NCBI RefSeq assembly: GCF_010119615.1
Contig: NZ_QOVG01000006.1
Location: forward strand, 186,001-250,000
Reading direction: 5' to 3'
DNA length: 64,000 nucleotides
From: Pseudoxanthomonas gei
GTDB taxonomy: Bacteria > Pseudomonadota > Gammaproteobacteria > Xanthomonadales > Xanthomonadaceae
The notes beneath the pieces were generated by a model. That model saw only the letters and a program-made list of their open reading frames with translations, had not been told where the DNA came from and searched no databases. The position numbers were made by a program, and so were the translations under genes. The stretch's first letter is position 1, and the number at the start of each line of letters is the position of its first letter. Positions 1-9,244 of this stretch are shown piece after piece.

Positions 1-254
1 GCAACTACGGCGAACTGCTGCGTGATGCCTCGGTGGCGGGCGAGGGCATTGCCATCCATTCGCTATGGCACGTGGCCGAAGACCTGCGTGCCGGACGCCT
101 GCAGGTCGTGCTGCCTGATTGCAGGCTCGCCACGACCGCCATCAGCGCGGTGATGCCGCAGCGAAGGCTGGTGCCGCCACGGGTGGGGGCATTCGTCGAT
201 TTCCTGGTGCTGCAGTTCGGTGACGCGCCCTGGGAGCGCGGCCTGGCCCCCTGA
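1..254 (+). CDS. LysR-family transcriptional regulator, C-terminal fragment
   Basis: This is the 3' end of a gene that enters from the left edge; codons are in frame from base 3 and about 83 residues are visible. The visible part (GEGIAIHS, then LRAGRLQVVLPDC, ending in RVGAFVDFLV) is the usual C-terminal end of the LysR effector-binding domain, where a short helix precedes the last strand. The DNA-binding helix-turn-helix lies outside the window. Its stop is only three bases from the stop of the convergent dioxygenase gene. LysR regulators often sit beside the gene they control, so the dioxygenase is a possible target, but that is inference. Confidence 0.8.
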   Translation, partial: NYGELLRDASVAGEGIAIHSLWHVAEDLRAGRLQVVLPDCRLATTAISAVMPQRRLVPPRVGAFVDFLVLQFGDAPWERGLAP

Positions 255-257
255 GCC

Positions 258-1052
258 TCAGGCAGCCTGTCCGAAGGCAAACGCATCCATCGCCATGCCA
301 CCCATCTGCACCGCGTGGTGCAGCCGCGTGGCCACGGCATCGGGGCCGCCTGCACCAAGCGCTATGTAGAGCGGATACAGATGTTCGGTGCTGGGATGGT
401 TGCGGCGCGCTTCCGGCAGCGCGAGCCAGTCCAGGGCGCCTTGCAGGTCGCCTGCCAGCAGTTTCGCACTGAGTGCGTCGGTGAAGGCCTCTACCCACGG
501 GTAGAGGGGGGCATCCCCGTTCTGCCAGTCAAGCTCACGCAGGTTGTGGGAATAGCCGCCGGAACCAATGACCAGTACGCCGTCCTCGCGCAGCGGCGCC
601 AGGGCGCGCCCCAGTTGGTAGTGCCAGGTCGCACTCTGGGACGGATTCACCGACAGGGCCACGACCGGAACGTCCGCCCCCGGGTACATGCGCCGCAGCG
701 GCACCCAGGTGCCATGGTCGATCCCCGTGCGGTCATCGACGCGGGCGTCGAAGCCGGCCTGGATCAGCCGCGAGGCGATTTCCCCGGCCAGCACCGGTGC
801 CCCATGGGCGGGGTACTGGATCTCGTACAGGGGCCTGGGGAAGCCGCCGAAATCATGGATGGTTTCCGGCGCCAGGTTCGACGTCACGGTCGGCTCGCGG
901 GCCATGAAGTGCGCCGATGCCACCACCACCGCTCGCGGGCGTGGCAGCGAGGTGCCCAAGGCGTCCAGGAAGCGTGCCGTGGGCGAATCCTCCAGGGCCA
1001 TCATCGGGGAGCCGTGGGACAGGAACAGCGAAGGCAGCGGTTTGGTTTCCAT
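258..1052 (-). CDS. DODA/LigB-type extradiol ring-cleavage dioxygenase (YgiD-like)
   Basis: The 264-residue product belongs to the class III extradiol dioxygenase family (LigB domain, COG3384). These are non-haem metal enzymes that open catechol rings; the YgiD/DODA branch acts on 4,5-DOPA. Family features that I see are the N-terminal LFLSHGSPMMA metal motif, the SAHF strand after an RAVVVASAH stretch, a central GIDHGTW motif and the SGGYSHNL histidine motif. The frame is open to 1082, but the METKPLPS start at 1052 puts the conserved strand at the normal distance from the N-terminus, so I chose it. The true substrate cannot be read from the sequence. Confidence 0.85.
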   Translation of the reverse strand: METKPLPSLFLSHGSPMMALEDSPTARFLDALGTSLPRPRAVVVASAHFMAREPTVTSNLAPETIHDFGGFPRPLYEIQYPAHGAPVLAGEIASRLIQAGFDARVDDRTGIDHGTWVPLRRMYPGADVPVVALSVNPSQSATWHYQLGRALAPLREDGVLVIGSGGYSHNLRELDWQNGDAPLYPWVEAFTDALSAKLLAGDLQGALDWLALPEARRNHPSTEHLYPLYIALGAGGPDAVATRLHHAVQMGGMAMDAFAFGQAA

Positions 1053-1873
1053 GCAACAAAGGTCGGGCCAGGAATCTGTCATCCAAGCGTTGGCGGCGGG
1101 TCGGTGTGTTGCATGCGTGCACGTTCAACCAAGCCTGGACCGATGCGGAAGAAAGGCGCGCTGTGGCTGCCAGGACCCGTAAGGTTCCCGCTCCGGATCT
1201 CCCAGGAGTCATGAACTGCGTTCCGCCGTTCGCCCCCAGCCTTACAAGTGATGGTCGACATCGGCGGTCAGGTGGTGGACCACAGGATCGACCCTCCTGG
1301 CGCCGTGAAAACGCGTGTGATGCTCTGCCAGAGCTGGCGGGGTTCTTGTTGCCGGCTCTCTGCACGAACGGAACCCGTACCGCCTGCTCCGCCATCGGCG
1401 CGAATCCGTTGGCTGCAATTCAAGGACATCTGGCCGGCAACCATGATCCCGACAAGCGGTACATAGGTTGGTCGGTGAAGTCGTCTTCGTGCCAGCACCG
1501 CAGCACGCGGGCGCCCGAAAGCGCCTGGGAAGCCATTTGCTTGGCCTTTGGTCAAAGGCGACTGGACGTTGGCCACACAGCTGTCAGCCCCGCCATCCCC
1601 AGCTCCCGCGCGCCATGGCTGCCCCCCGCGACGGCGCCCAACATGGCAGGCGACGCATTCATGAACATGTACCGTGCAGCCTGATATGAGATAGTGCGCC
1701 CTGTTGGCCGGGACCTGACTTGTTACGGTACCGTTAACACGGCCTTCACGTGGACGCGCATAACCTTGCCTGGATGGCGTGCAGACATGGCCGTCTGAAC
1801 TACTAATAAAGCTGGACCCGTAGCGAAGTACTCCGGTTTCTCTAACATCTGATTTCTTTTTAAGGAGCTGCAA
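1053..1873. other. 821-base stretch with no convincing gene
   Basis: I found no recognisable protein here on either strand. Several short open frames exist in the GC-rich half (1083-1690), but their translations are rich in Arg, Pro and Gly, resemble no known family, and no Shine-Dalgarno decides a start. The right-hand 180 bases are more AT-rich and end in AAGGAG before the ompA start, so they are probably the ompA leader and promoter. The left part could be a decayed gene or lineage-specific filler. Confidence 0.5.
1725..1734. promoter_or_regulatory. Palindrome ACGGTACCGT upstream of ompA
   Basis: A perfect 10-base inverted repeat sits 140 bases before the OmpA start. The flanks (TGTT on the left, TAACA on the right) nearly continue the symmetry with a one-base shift. 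Such sites are typical of dimeric repressors of the TetR type, but no such gene is in the window, so this is only a candidate operator. Confidence 0.25.
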
Positions 1874-3010
1874 ATGAATAAGAAAATTCTCTGTGCCGCA
1901 ATGCTGGCCGGTCTGAGCTGGGCGCAGGCCGCTTCCGCTCAGGAGTTCGACGACCGTTGGTACCTGACGGGCGCGGTTGGCTACAACATGCAGGACAATG
2001 ACCGCCGCACTGAAGACACTCCTTTCCTGAGCCTTGGCCTGGGCAAGTTCATCAGCCCGAACTGGTCGCTGGACGGCGAGCTGAACTACCAGAACCCGAA
2101 CTTTGACGGTGGTGTCGCCGGCGCCAATGACGATTTGAACTGGAGCCAGTACGGCGTCTCGCTGGACCTGCGCCGCCATTTCATCTCTGAAGGCCGTGGC
2201 TGGAACCCGTACCTGCTTGCGGGCCTGGGCTACCAGCGTTCGGAAGAAGAGTACGACGCGTTCCCGAACCCGAATTCCCCGGGCCAGCGCAAGGACGGCA
2301 ACTTTGCCGCCAAGCTTGGTGTTGGCGTGCAGTCCACGTTCGAAAAGCGCGTAGCAGTACGTGCCGAGCTGGCCTACCGTGCCGACTTCGACGATTCCAG
2401 CTTCGCGGCTGAAGCCGGTCCGGCCCAGAGCCAGGGCTACCCGCACCAGCAGAATGAAAGCTACTTCGGCGACATCCTGGCTTCGGTCGGCGTCGTGATT
2501 CCGCTCGGTGCCCGCGCCGTTGCTGAACCCGTTGCCCCGCCGGTTGCCGCCAACTGCGCAGACCTGGATGACGACGGCGACGGCGTCAACAACTGCAACG
2601 ACAAGTGCCCGGGTTCGCAGGCTGGCCAGACCATCGGACCGGACGGTTGCCCGGTTTCCGTGGCGATCGACCTGAAAGGCGTCAACTTCAACTTCGACAA
2701 GGCCACGCTGCGTCCGGACGCGATCGCGATCCTGAGCGAAGCCACCGAAATCCTGAAGCGTTACCCGGATCTGCGCGTTGAAGTCGCCGGCCACACCGAC
2801 CAGTGCGGTAAGGACGGCTACAACCAGGGCCTGTCCGAGCGTCGCGCCAAGGCTGTGTATGACTACCTGACCACGAACGGCGTCGATGCCGGCCGTCTGG
2901 CGGGCCCGAACGGCTACGGCGAGAGCCGTCCGCTGGAAGACCTGGGCCAGGCCTTCCCGGCTTGCAAGAGCGAGAAGAACCGTCGTACCGAGCTGAACGT
3001 CCAGAATTAA
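1874..3010 (+). CDS. OmpA-family outer membrane protein with TSP3-like linker
   Basis: This 378-residue protein anchors the outer membrane to peptidoglycan. It has a signal peptide (residues 1 to about 22, ending in AASA-QE) and an eight-stranded OmpA-like barrel (about 25-212). A Pro/Ala hinge then leads to a calcium-binding thrombospondin type-3-like repeat (DLDDDGDGVNNCNDKCP, about 230-246), and a C-terminal OmpA peptidoglycan-binding domain (about 265-378) follows. The C-terminal domain carries FNFDKATLRPD, the GHTD motif and the NRRTEL end with its conserved Arg. AAGGAG lies seven bases before the ATG. The gene stands alone, with a strong terminator immediately after it. Linker cysteines 241 and 245 probably form disulfides. 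Confidence 0.95.
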   Translation: MNKKILCAAMLAGLSWAQAASAQEFDDRWYLTGAVGYNMQDNDRRTEDTPFLSLGLGKFISPNWSLDGELNYQNPNFDGGVAGANDDLNWSQYGVSLDLRRHFISEGRGWNPYLLAGLGYQRSEEEYDAFPNPNSPGQRKDGNFAAKLGVGVQSTFEKRVAVRAELAYRADFDDSSFAAEAGPAQSQGYPHQQNESYFGDILASVGVVIPLGARAVAEPVAPPVAANCADLDDDGDGVNNCNDKCPGSQAGQTIGPDGCPVSVAIDLKGVNFNFDKATLRPDAIAILSEATEILKRYPDLRVEVAGHTDQCGKDGYNQGLSERRAKAVYDYLTTNGVDAGRLAGPNGYGESRPLEDLGQAFPACKSEKNRRTELNVQN

Positions 3011-3035
3011 TCGGACGCAGGTTCAAGCAAGACCC

Positions 3036-3066
3036 GAAGCCCGGCCTAGTGCCGGGCTTCTTTTTG
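3036..3066 (+). terminator. Rho-independent terminator after ompA
   Basis: A perfect 10-base-pair stem (GAAGCCCGGC / GCCGGGCTTC) with a five-base loop is followed by a run of five T, 25 bases after the ompA stop. Confidence 0.9.
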
Positions 3067-3196
3067 CGTGCGTATCCGCCTGCGGGGCTGCATGAACCGC
3101 TGCGGTAACTTGGATTGCAGCGTCACGCGCCTGCATTCCTTGATATTGCAGGCGTCGCTTCCTACACTCAGGCACACATTCAGTCCGGGTTTGCCC

Positions 3197-3691
3197 ATGC
3201 GCCGCATCGTTGTCTCCAGCTTGCTTGCCTTCTGCGTCATCCCGGCCGCCAATGCCCTGCAAAATTGCAGCGGCAGCGTGCTTGCAGCGCCGCTTTCTTC
3301 TTCGCAGACGAGCCTGTCGCCGGTTGCACCGGAGCTGTTCGCCAACACCACTCCATTGGGCTCGCCGAGTGGCGTCTTGGCACATGCCTATGACGAGGCG
3401 CAGTCAGTCGATCGGGTATTGCTGAGGATGCGGGTGCAGGCCTGCCAGAACGTGGCGATGGCGATGCCCGTCCAGAGCGTGGCCAATCCGAATGATCCGG
3501 CTGCCTACAAGCCGAAGACAGAATTCGACAATACGCCATGGCGCTTCGACATGACCCAGAACGGCAAGCGCATGACCGCCGACGAATTCGATGCGTGGAT
3601 GAAGTCCCGTGGCGTACGCGTGGTCAAGGCAGCGCCTGCGGTAGCCGCTCCGGCACCGGTTGTTGCACCCGTCGAGCCTGTCAACAAGTAA
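3197..3691 (+). CDS. Small exported protein of unknown function
   Basis: The 164-residue product starts at ATG 3197, which gives a clean signal peptide (MRRIVVSSLLAFCVIPAANA, cleavage before LQNC). The frame is open further upstream but runs back towards the ompA terminator. The mature part has two cysteines (in QNCSG and QACQN), a central region with FDNTPWRFDMTQNGKRMTADEFDAWMK and a low-complexity Ala/Pro/Val tail. The MTADEFDAWM segment looks like a short helix-forming motif. I do not recognise the family. It is probably periplasmic, and I can propose no function. It is followed at 41 bases by the pseudouridine synthase gene, which may share its transcript. Confidence 0.7.
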   Translation: MRRIVVSSLLAFCVIPAANALQNCSGSVLAAPLSSSQTSLSPVAPELFANTTPLGSPSGVLAHAYDEAQSVDRVLLRMRVQACQNVAMAMPVQSVANPNDPAAYKPKTEFDNTPWRFDMTQNGKRMTADEFDAWMKSRGVRVVKAAPAVAAPAPVVAPVEPVNK

Positions 3692-3732
3692 TCCTCCAGC
3701 GAGGCCGCCCGCACTGCGGGCGCGCAAGGTAA

Positions 3733-4497
3733 ATGCCCGTGGTTGCAAAAGCTGCCCAGTCTTCCGCCAGCAAAGCCGTGCGGCATGGGCTGGCGCGGAC
3801 CCTTTCGAAACTGGGCATCTGTTCGCGCACGGAAGCGGCTGCATGGATAGCCGCTGGACGCGTATCCGTCGACGGCCGGGTGGTCAGGGATATCGAATTC
3901 CCCGTGGTGCGTGGTATCCACCGCATCGCCATTGATGGCGTGGAAAGGGGGCAGGGCGAGCTTCGTTACCTCGTGCTCAACAAACCCCGCGGCCTGGTCA
4001 CCACCGCACACGACGAGCGCGGACGGGAGACGGTCTACCGTTGTTTCGACGGTGCCGGCCTGGGCTGGATTGCGCCGGTCGGACGTCTGGACAAGGCCAG
4101 CGAGGGGCTGCTGATTTTCGCCAACGATCCGGAATGGGCGGCACGCATAAGCGATCCTGAAACCGGTCCGTCGAAGACCTATCACGTGCAGGTCGATCGC
4201 ATACCCGATGAACCCCTGTTGGGTCGCCTTGTTGCAGGAGTGGAGGTGGATGGCGAGCTGCTGCGCGCAAGCGCGGCCAAGCTGCTCCGCTGCGGCGGGC
4301 GCAATGCATGGCTGGAAATCGTGCTGGACGAAGGCCGCAACCGCCAGATACGACGGTTGCTGAGCGCCTTCGACATCAACGTGCTGCGGCTGGTCCGTAT
4401 CGCAATTGGCGGATTGATGCTGGGCGACCTGGCCAAGGGGCAATGGCGTCACTTGAGCCCGGCCGAAGTGGCCGGGTTGACTGCCGGAAACGAATAG
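3733..4497 (+). CDS. RsuA/RluB/RluF-family rRNA pseudouridine synthase
   Basis: The enzyme isomerises a uridine in ribosomal RNA to pseudouridine. Within 254 residues there is an N-terminal S4 RNA-binding domain (LARTLSKLGICSRTEAAAWIAAGRVSVDG, about 20-50). The catalytic domain has the GRLDKASEGLLIF motif, in which the Asp is the nucleophile, and the family end motif EGRNRQIRRL. LVLNKPRGLVTT is the usual first catalytic-domain strand. The S4 domain excludes RluE-like enzymes, but sequence alone does not say which RNA position is modified. The start at 3733 leaves a short basic leader before S4. It converges with kbl, with 21 bases between the stops. Confidence 0.9.
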   Translation: MPVVAKAAQSSASKAVRHGLARTLSKLGICSRTEAAAWIAAGRVSVDGRVVRDIEFPVVRGIHRIAIDGVERGQGELRYLVLNKPRGLVTTAHDERGRETVYRCFDGAGLGWIAPVGRLDKASEGLLIFANDPEWAARISDPETGPSKTYHVQVDRIPDEPLLGRLVAGVEVDGELLRASAAKLLRCGGRNAWLEIVLDEGRNRQIRRLLSAFDINVLRLVRIAIGGLMLGDLAKGQWRHLSPAEVAGLTAGNE

Positions 4498-4518
4498 TTT
4501 TTGCAGCCTGTGAGGCGG

Positions 4519-5718
4519 TCAGCTCTTGATGACGCCCAGCTCATGCCCGATGCGGGTGAAGGCGTCGATGGCCCGGCCGAGGTGCTCGCGGGTATGCGCG
4601 GCGCTGATCTGGGTGCGGATGCGTGCCTGGTCTTTGGCAACGACAGGGAAGAAGAAGCCGATCGCGTAAATGCCCTCCTCAAGCAGCCGCGCCGCGAATC
4701 GCTGCGCCAGGGGCGCGTCGTACAGCATCACGGGGCTGATGGGATGCACGCCCGGACGGATGTCGAAACCTGCGGCCGTCATCTTCTCGCGAAAATATCG
4801 GGTGTTCTGCGAAAGCGTTTCGCGCAGGTCGCCTGCCGATTCGAGCATGTCGAACGCCTTGATACCGGCGGCCACGACGTGCGGCGGCAGCGAATTGGAG
4901 AACAGGTAGGGGCGTGAGCGCTGCCGAAGCAGTTCGATGACTTCCTTCTTCGCCGTGGTGAAGCCGCCCAGCGCGCCGCCCATCGCCTTGCCGAGGGTGC
5001 CGGTGATGATGTCGATCCTGTCCAGCACGCCCTTGACCTCTGCCGAGCCGCGGCCCGTCGCGCCCAGGAAGCCGGTGGCATGGCATTCGTCGATATGGAC
5101 CAGTGCGCCGTATTTCTTCGCCAGCGCGGTGATTTCATCCAGAGGTGCAATGAACCCATCCATCGAGAACACGCCGTCGGTGGTGATCAGCCTGGTCTTG
5201 CAACCGGCAGCGTCAGCGGCCTGCAGCTGCGTTTCCAGGTCGGCCATGTCGCAGTTGGCGTAGCGGAACCGCTTGGCCTTGCACAGGCGCACGCCATCGA
5301 TGATCGAGGCATGGTTGAGTGCATCGGAAATGACTGCGTCGTTTTCGCCCAGCAATGGCTCGAACAGCCCGCCATTGGCATCGAAGCAGGCAGCGTAGAG
5401 GATGGTGTCCTCGGTGCCGAAGAATTCTGCGATCCTGGCCTCCAGCTGCTTGTGCAGGTCCTGGGTGCCGCAGATGAAGCGCACGCTGGCCATGCCGAAG
5501 CCGTGGCTGTCCAGTGCGTCCTTCGCGGCCTGGATGATGTCGGGGTGGTCGGCCAAGCCCAGGTAGTTGTTGGCGCAGAAGTTCAATACCTTGCGGCCGT
5601 CGGCCAGCTCGATTTCCGCGGACTGCGGGCTGGTGACGATGCGTTCGGACTTGAAAAGCCCCTGGGCACGGATGGAGTCGAGCTCCGCGGCGTAATGCGA
5701 GGTCAGCGAGTCGGACAT
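4519..5718 (-). CDS. kbl: Glycine C-acetyltransferase (2-amino-3-ketobutyrate CoA ligase)
   Basis: Kbl cleaves 2-amino-3-ketobutyrate with CoA to glycine and acetyl-CoA, the second step of threonine degradation after Tdh. The 399-residue product matches the family length when started at [10 protein letters not shown] (5718). The longer open frame upstream runs into the divergent promoter region. It is a class II PLP enzyme (alpha-oxoamine synthase fold): CANNYLG near the N-terminus, DECHATG with the PLP-binding Asp and His partners, and [10 protein letters not shown] with the PLP lysine at residue 244, the position known in E. coli Kbl. The partner gene tdh lies 6.5 kb away on the same strand, separated by the sulfate operon. 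It is transcribed away from the porin gene. Confidence 0.96.
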   Translation of the reverse strand: MSDSLTSHYAAELDSIRAQGLFKSERIVTSPQSAEIELADGRKVLNFCANNYLGLADHPDIIQAAKDALDSHGFGMASVRFICGTQDLHKQLEARIAEFFGTEDTILYAACFDANGGLFEPLLGENDAVISDALNHASIIDGVRLCKAKRFRYANCDMADLETQLQAADAAGCKTRLITTDGVFSMDGFIAPLDEITALAKKYGALVHIDECHATGFLGATGRGSAEVKGVLDRIDIITGTLGKAMGGALGGFTTAKKEVIELLRQRSRPYLFSNSLPPHVVAAGIKAFDMLESAGDLRETLSQNTRYFREKMTAAGFDIRPGVHPISPVMLYDAPLAQRFAARLLEEGIYAIGFFFPVVAKDQARIRTQISAAHTREHLGRAIDAFTRIGHELGVIKS

Positions 5719-5790
5719 GGGCCATGCACTCAATAAAGAGCGCCAGTTTAACAATCCATTTCGACTCCAGACCTGACAGTAGGCTAGGTC

Positions 5791-5805
5791 ATGCCAATAC
5801 GGCAT
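5791..5805. promoter_or_regulatory. LysR-type box (ATGCC-N5-GGCAT) between kbl and the sulfate porin
   Basis: The inverted repeat ATGCC AATAC GGCAT contains the T-N11-A core typical of LysR-type regulator sites. CysB is the LysR-type activator of sulfate genes in gammaproteobacteria, so this may be its site in front of the sulfate operon. The first ATG of the porin open frame falls inside this palindrome, which argues against that ATG being the translation start. Confidence 0.35.
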
Positions 5806-5892
5806 AAGTCCAGGGGCTTAATTCATTTCTCCTTGGCAATGTGCATACGCAGCATCAGCCTTCCAGCCGAGAGGCCTATTCAGGAATCAGCC

Positions 5893-7347
5893 GTGAGATC
5901 AGGAACCAGGCAAGCCAAGTCGAAGGCCAGGACCGCATGGATCGCGGGGGCAATGACCTGTGCGCTGGTTGTTCCTGCTTCGGCCCAGGAAAAGCTCACG
6001 GTTGAACAATTGCAGCAGCGCCTCGAAGCGCTGGAGCGCCGCGTCATCGGGACTCCGGACGAGGGCGACGAAGGCGCACCAGCGGGCGAACCGGGCCTGG
6101 CCGATCTGGACCAGCGCCTGCGCATCCTGGAGCGAAAGCTGGAGCTGCAGCAGGAGGAACAGGTGGCCAAGGCCAAGGAAGCGCCGGTGATCGCGGTCAA
6201 CGACAAGGGTGCTTCGTTCAAGTCGGCCAATGGCGACTACGAGATCAAGATCCGCGGACTGCTGCAGGGCGATGGCCGGTTCTTCCTGGACGGCGTGCCG
6301 TCCGGCAACAACGACACCTTCCTGCTGCGCACCGCGCGGCCGATCATCGAAGGCTCGCTGGGCAAGCTGGTCGGCTTCCGTTTCACTCCGGAATTCGCAG
6401 GCGACAGCGCAAGCATCGTCGACGCCTACGTGGACCTGCGTTTTGATCCCGCCTATACGGTACGCGCGGGCAAGTTCACTTCCCCGGTGGGGCTGGAGCG
6501 GTTGCAATCCTCCTCGGCGCTGGCCGATGTGGAACGGGCGCTGCCAAGCGAGTTGGCGCCGAACCGCGACATCGGCATCCAGTTGCAGGGTGACGTGGCC
6601 GAAGGGCGGCTGGGTTACGCCATCGGCGTGTTCAACGGAACCGTCGATGGACGCGATGCGGTCACCGCCAATCCGGACAATGAGTTCGAGTATGCCGGCC
6701 GCGTGTTCTTCGAACCCTTCAAGAACAGCGCCAACGCCTGGTCCGGCCTCGGCTTCGGCATCGGTGCCAGCGTCGGCGACAAGGTCGGCAGTGGCAACAA
6801 TTTCCTGCCCCGTTACCGCACCCCGGGCCAGGTGCAGTTCTTCAACTATCGCGCGGCCGTCCTGGCCGATGGCCAGCAGAGCCGGTTCTCACCCCAGGGT
6901 TATTACTATCGCAATGCGTTCGGATTGCTGGCCGAGTACATCGTGTCCAGGCAGGAAGTACGCATCGGCGGGGTGAGCGACGAGTTTTCCCACAAGGCCT
7001 GGCAGGCAACCGCGAGTTACGTGCTGACCGGCGAGGACGCCAGCTATCGTGGAGTGGTGAAGCCATCGAACCCGTTCAATCCGGGCAAGGACGGCTGGGG
7101 CGCGTTCGAGTTGGTCGGCCGCTATGGCGTGCTGGAAGTGGACGAGGATGCTTTCCCGCTGTTCGCAGATCCGGCGGTCTCCTCCAGCGAGGCATCGTCC
7201 TGGACCGTGGGTCTGAACTGGTACCTCAACAGCAACCTCAAGCTGGTAATTAATTACCTGCAGACCAGCCTGGAAGGCGGCGCCGCGGGCGGTGCCGATC
7301 GCGAAGACGAGAAAGCCGTATTCACTCGCCTGCAAGTAGCCTTTTAA
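5893..7347 (+). CDS. OprP/OprO-type phosphate-selective porin-family protein, first gene of the sulfate operon
   Basis: This outer membrane channel protein of the OprP/OprO family (phosphate-selective porin O and P domain) is 484 residues long from GTG 5893. That start has AGGAA six bases upstream and gives a proper signal peptide (MRSGTRQAKSKARTAWIAG... ending PASA-QE). The frame also has ATGs at 5791 and 5839, but these lie in the regulatory region. After the signal comes a coiled-coil stretch (EQLQQRLEALERR and ADLDQRLRILERKLELQQEE), as in trimeric OprP-like porins. A long beta-barrel follows and ends in an aromatic residue (LQVAF). The stop is 18 bases before sbp, so sulfate rather than phosphate is the likely cargo. 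That is an inference from context. Confidence 0.85.
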   Translation: MRSGTRQAKSKARTAWIAGAMTCALVVPASAQEKLTVEQLQQRLEALERRVIGTPDEGDEGAPAGEPGLADLDQRLRILERKLELQQEEQVAKAKEAPVIAVNDKGASFKSANGDYEIKIRGLLQGDGRFFLDGVPSGNNDTFLLRTARPIIEGSLGKLVGFRFTPEFAGDSASIVDAYVDLRFDPAYTVRAGKFTSPVGLERLQSSSALADVERALPSELAPNRDIGIQLQGDVAEGRLGYAIGVFNGTVDGRDAVTANPDNEFEYAGRVFFEPFKNSANAWSGLGFGIGASVGDKVGSGNNFLPRYRTPGQVQFFNYRAAVLADGQQSRFSPQGYYYRNAFGLLAEYIVSRQEVRIGGVSDEFSHKAWQATASYVLTGEDASYRGVVKPSNPFNPGKDGWGAFELVGRYGVLEVDEDAFPLFADPAVSSSEASSWTVGLNWYLNSNLKLVINYLQTSLEGGAAGGADREDEKAVFTRLQVAF

Positions 7348-7365
7348 GAAACCGGAGCTTCCTAC

Positions 7366-8388
7366 ATGAAATCCACATCCGTCTCATCATCGCTCCGGGC
7401 CGTGCTGCTTGCCTTCGGTCTGACCCTTGCCGCCGGTGCCATGGCCAAGGATGTGAAACTGCTCAATGTTTCCTATGACCCGACCCGGGAGCTGTACAAG
7501 GATTTCAACGCCGCGTTCGCCAAGGAGTGGCTGCAGAAAAAAGGCCAGAAAGTCGAGATAGAAACCTCGCACGGCGGATCGGGAAAGCAGGCGCGCTCGG
7601 TGATAGACGGCCTGGAAGCGGACGTGGTGACCCTGGCGTTGGCCTATGACGTGGATTCCATCGCCCAGCGCGCCAAGCTTTTCCCGGCGAACTGGCAGAA
7701 GCGCCTGCCGGAAAACAGCACGCCTTACACCTCCACCATCGTGTTCCTGGTGCGCAAGGGAAATCCGAAGAAGGTCAAGGACTGGCCCGACCTGCTGCGG
7801 CCGGGCGTGGCGGTGATCACGCCCAATCCCAAGACCTCCGGCGGGGCGCGCTGGAACTACCTGGCTGCCTGGGCGTACGGGCTGAAGATCTTCAAAGGCG
7901 ACGAAGCCAAGACCCGCAACATGGTGCGCGCGCTGTTCCGCAACGTGCCGGTGCTGGATACCGGCGCACGCGGCGCCACCACGACGTTCGTGCAGAACGG
8001 CATTGGCGATGTGTTGCTGGCCTGGGAAAACGAGGCGTTTCTTTCCATCGAGGAACTGGGACCGGACAAGTTCGAGATCGTGGTGCCGAAGCTGTCGATA
8101 CTGGCCGAGCCACCCGTGGCACTGGTGGACAAGAACGTGGACAAGCACGGCACCCGCGAGGTGGCGCAGGCCTACCTGCAGTATCTGTATTCTCCCGAGG
8201 GCCAGAAGATCGCGGCAAGGCATTACTACAGGCCGCGCCATCCGCAATTCGCAGATCCCGCCGACATTGCCCGTTTCCCGAAGGTGGAACTGGTGACGAT
8301 AGAAGGCGTGTTCGGTTCCTGGGCCAAGGCGCAGGCCACGCACTTCGCCGAAGGCGGCGTGTTTGACCAGATCCAGTCCGAAAAATAA
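7366..8388 (+). CDS. sbp: Periplasmic sulfate-binding protein
   Basis: Sbp captures sulfate (and probably thiosulfate) in the periplasm and delivers it to the CysTWA transporter. The 340-residue product has a signal peptide (1 to about 27, ending GAMA-KD). It carries the family signatures [13 protein letters not shown] at the mature N-terminus, [21 protein letters not shown] (ligand-binding Ser/Gly region) and the [15 protein letters not shown] motif. A second LLAWENEA segment follows, and near the C-terminus [12 protein letters not shown]. The spacing of three bases to cysT shows that it is part of the operon. Only one binding protein (no cysP) is present here. Confidence 0.95.
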   Translation: MKSTSVSSSLRAVLLAFGLTLAAGAMAKDVKLLNVSYDPTRELYKDFNAAFAKEWLQKKGQKVEIETSHGGSGKQARSVIDGLEADVVTLALAYDVDSIAQRAKLFPANWQKRLPENSTPYTSTIVFLVRKGNPKKVKDWPDLLRPGVAVITPNPKTSGGARWNYLAAWAYGLKIFKGDEAKTRNMVRALFRNVPVLDTGARGATTTFVQNGIGDVLLAWENEAFLSIEELGPDKFEIVVPKLSILAEPPVALVDKNVDKHGTREVAQAYLQYLYSPEGQKIAARHYYRPRHPQFADPADIARFPKVELVTIEGVFGSWAKAQATHFAEGGVFDQIQSEK

Positions 8389-8391
8389 TCC

Positions 8392-9243
8392 ATGGCGGTA
8401 ACAACTTCTTCGCGGCATGAAAGGGCAGGGCGCAAGCGCGTCCTGCCCGGTTTCGGCCTGAGCCTGGGCATCACCCTGGCCTGGCTGGGCGTGATCGTGC
8501 TGATTCCGCTGGCCGGCCTGTTCGTCAAGGCCGGCGGACTTGGGCTGCAGGGTTTATGGGAGATATGGACCCAGCCCCGCGTCCTGTCTGCACTGAAACT
8601 GAGCTTCGGCACCGCGTTTGCCGCGGCCGCGTTCAATGCGGTGATGGGTACGCTGGTGGCCTGGGTCTTCGTGCGCTATCGCTTCCCCGGCAAGCGCATC
8701 TTCGATGCCATGATCGATCTGCCGTTCGCGTTGCCCACTGCCGTGGCTGGCATTGCGCTGACCGCGCTTTACGGGCCGTCGGGCTGGATCGGCCAATGGC
8801 TGGAGAAGGCCGGCATCAAGGTGGCTTACACCTCGTTGGGCATCGTGGTGGCGCTGGTGTTCGTGGGCCTGCCGTTCGTGGTGCGCGTGGTGCAGCCGGT
8901 GCTGGCGGAAGTGGAACGCGAACTGGAAGAGGCTGCCGCCACCCTGGGCGCCAGCCGCTGGCATACGGTCAGCCGCGTCGTACTGCCTGCCCTGTGGCCG
9001 GCGGTACTGGCGGGCTTTGGCTTGGCCTTTGCGCGCGGCGTGGGTGAGTACGGATCGGTGATCTTCATTGCCGGCAACCTGCCCGGATTGACCGAAATCG
9101 CGCCCCTGCTGATCACTTTCCGCCTGGACGAATACGATTACGCAAGCGCCACTGCCATTGCCCTGGCCATGCTGCTGCTGTCGCTGGCCGTCCTGCTGGT
9201 CATCAACACCCTGCAGGCCAGGCTGTCGCGGCGGGGAGGCTAA
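8392..9243 (+). CDS. cysT: Sulfate ABC transporter permease CysT (CysU)
   Basis: This is one of the two inner-membrane permease subunits that import sulfate and thiosulfate. The 283-residue product has a short basic N-terminus, about six membrane helices and the binding-protein-dependent permease domain. The EAA loop that contacts the ATPase reads [40 protein letters not shown] is typical for CysT. The gene starts three bases after sbp and ends one base before the cysW start, so translation is probably coupled. Confidence 0.95.
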   Translation: MAVTTSSRHERAGRKRVLPGFGLSLGITLAWLGVIVLIPLAGLFVKAGGLGLQGLWEIWTQPRVLSALKLSFGTAFAAAAFNAVMGTLVAWVFVRYRFPGKRIFDAMIDLPFALPTAVAGIALTALYGPSGWIGQWLEKAGIKVAYTSLGIVVALVFVGLPFVVRVVQPVLAEVERELEEAAATLGASRWHTVSRVVLPALWPAVLAGFGLAFARGVGEYGSVIFIAGNLPGLTEIAPLLITFRLDEYDYASATAIALAMLLLSLAVLLVINTLQARLSRRGG

Positions 9244-9244
9244 G

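Noticed and set aside
1268-2794. Long minus-strand open frame opposite ompA
   Set aside because: It is the antisense of ompA over most of its length, its translation has no known domain and there is no ribosome site; high GC makes such long frames frequent.
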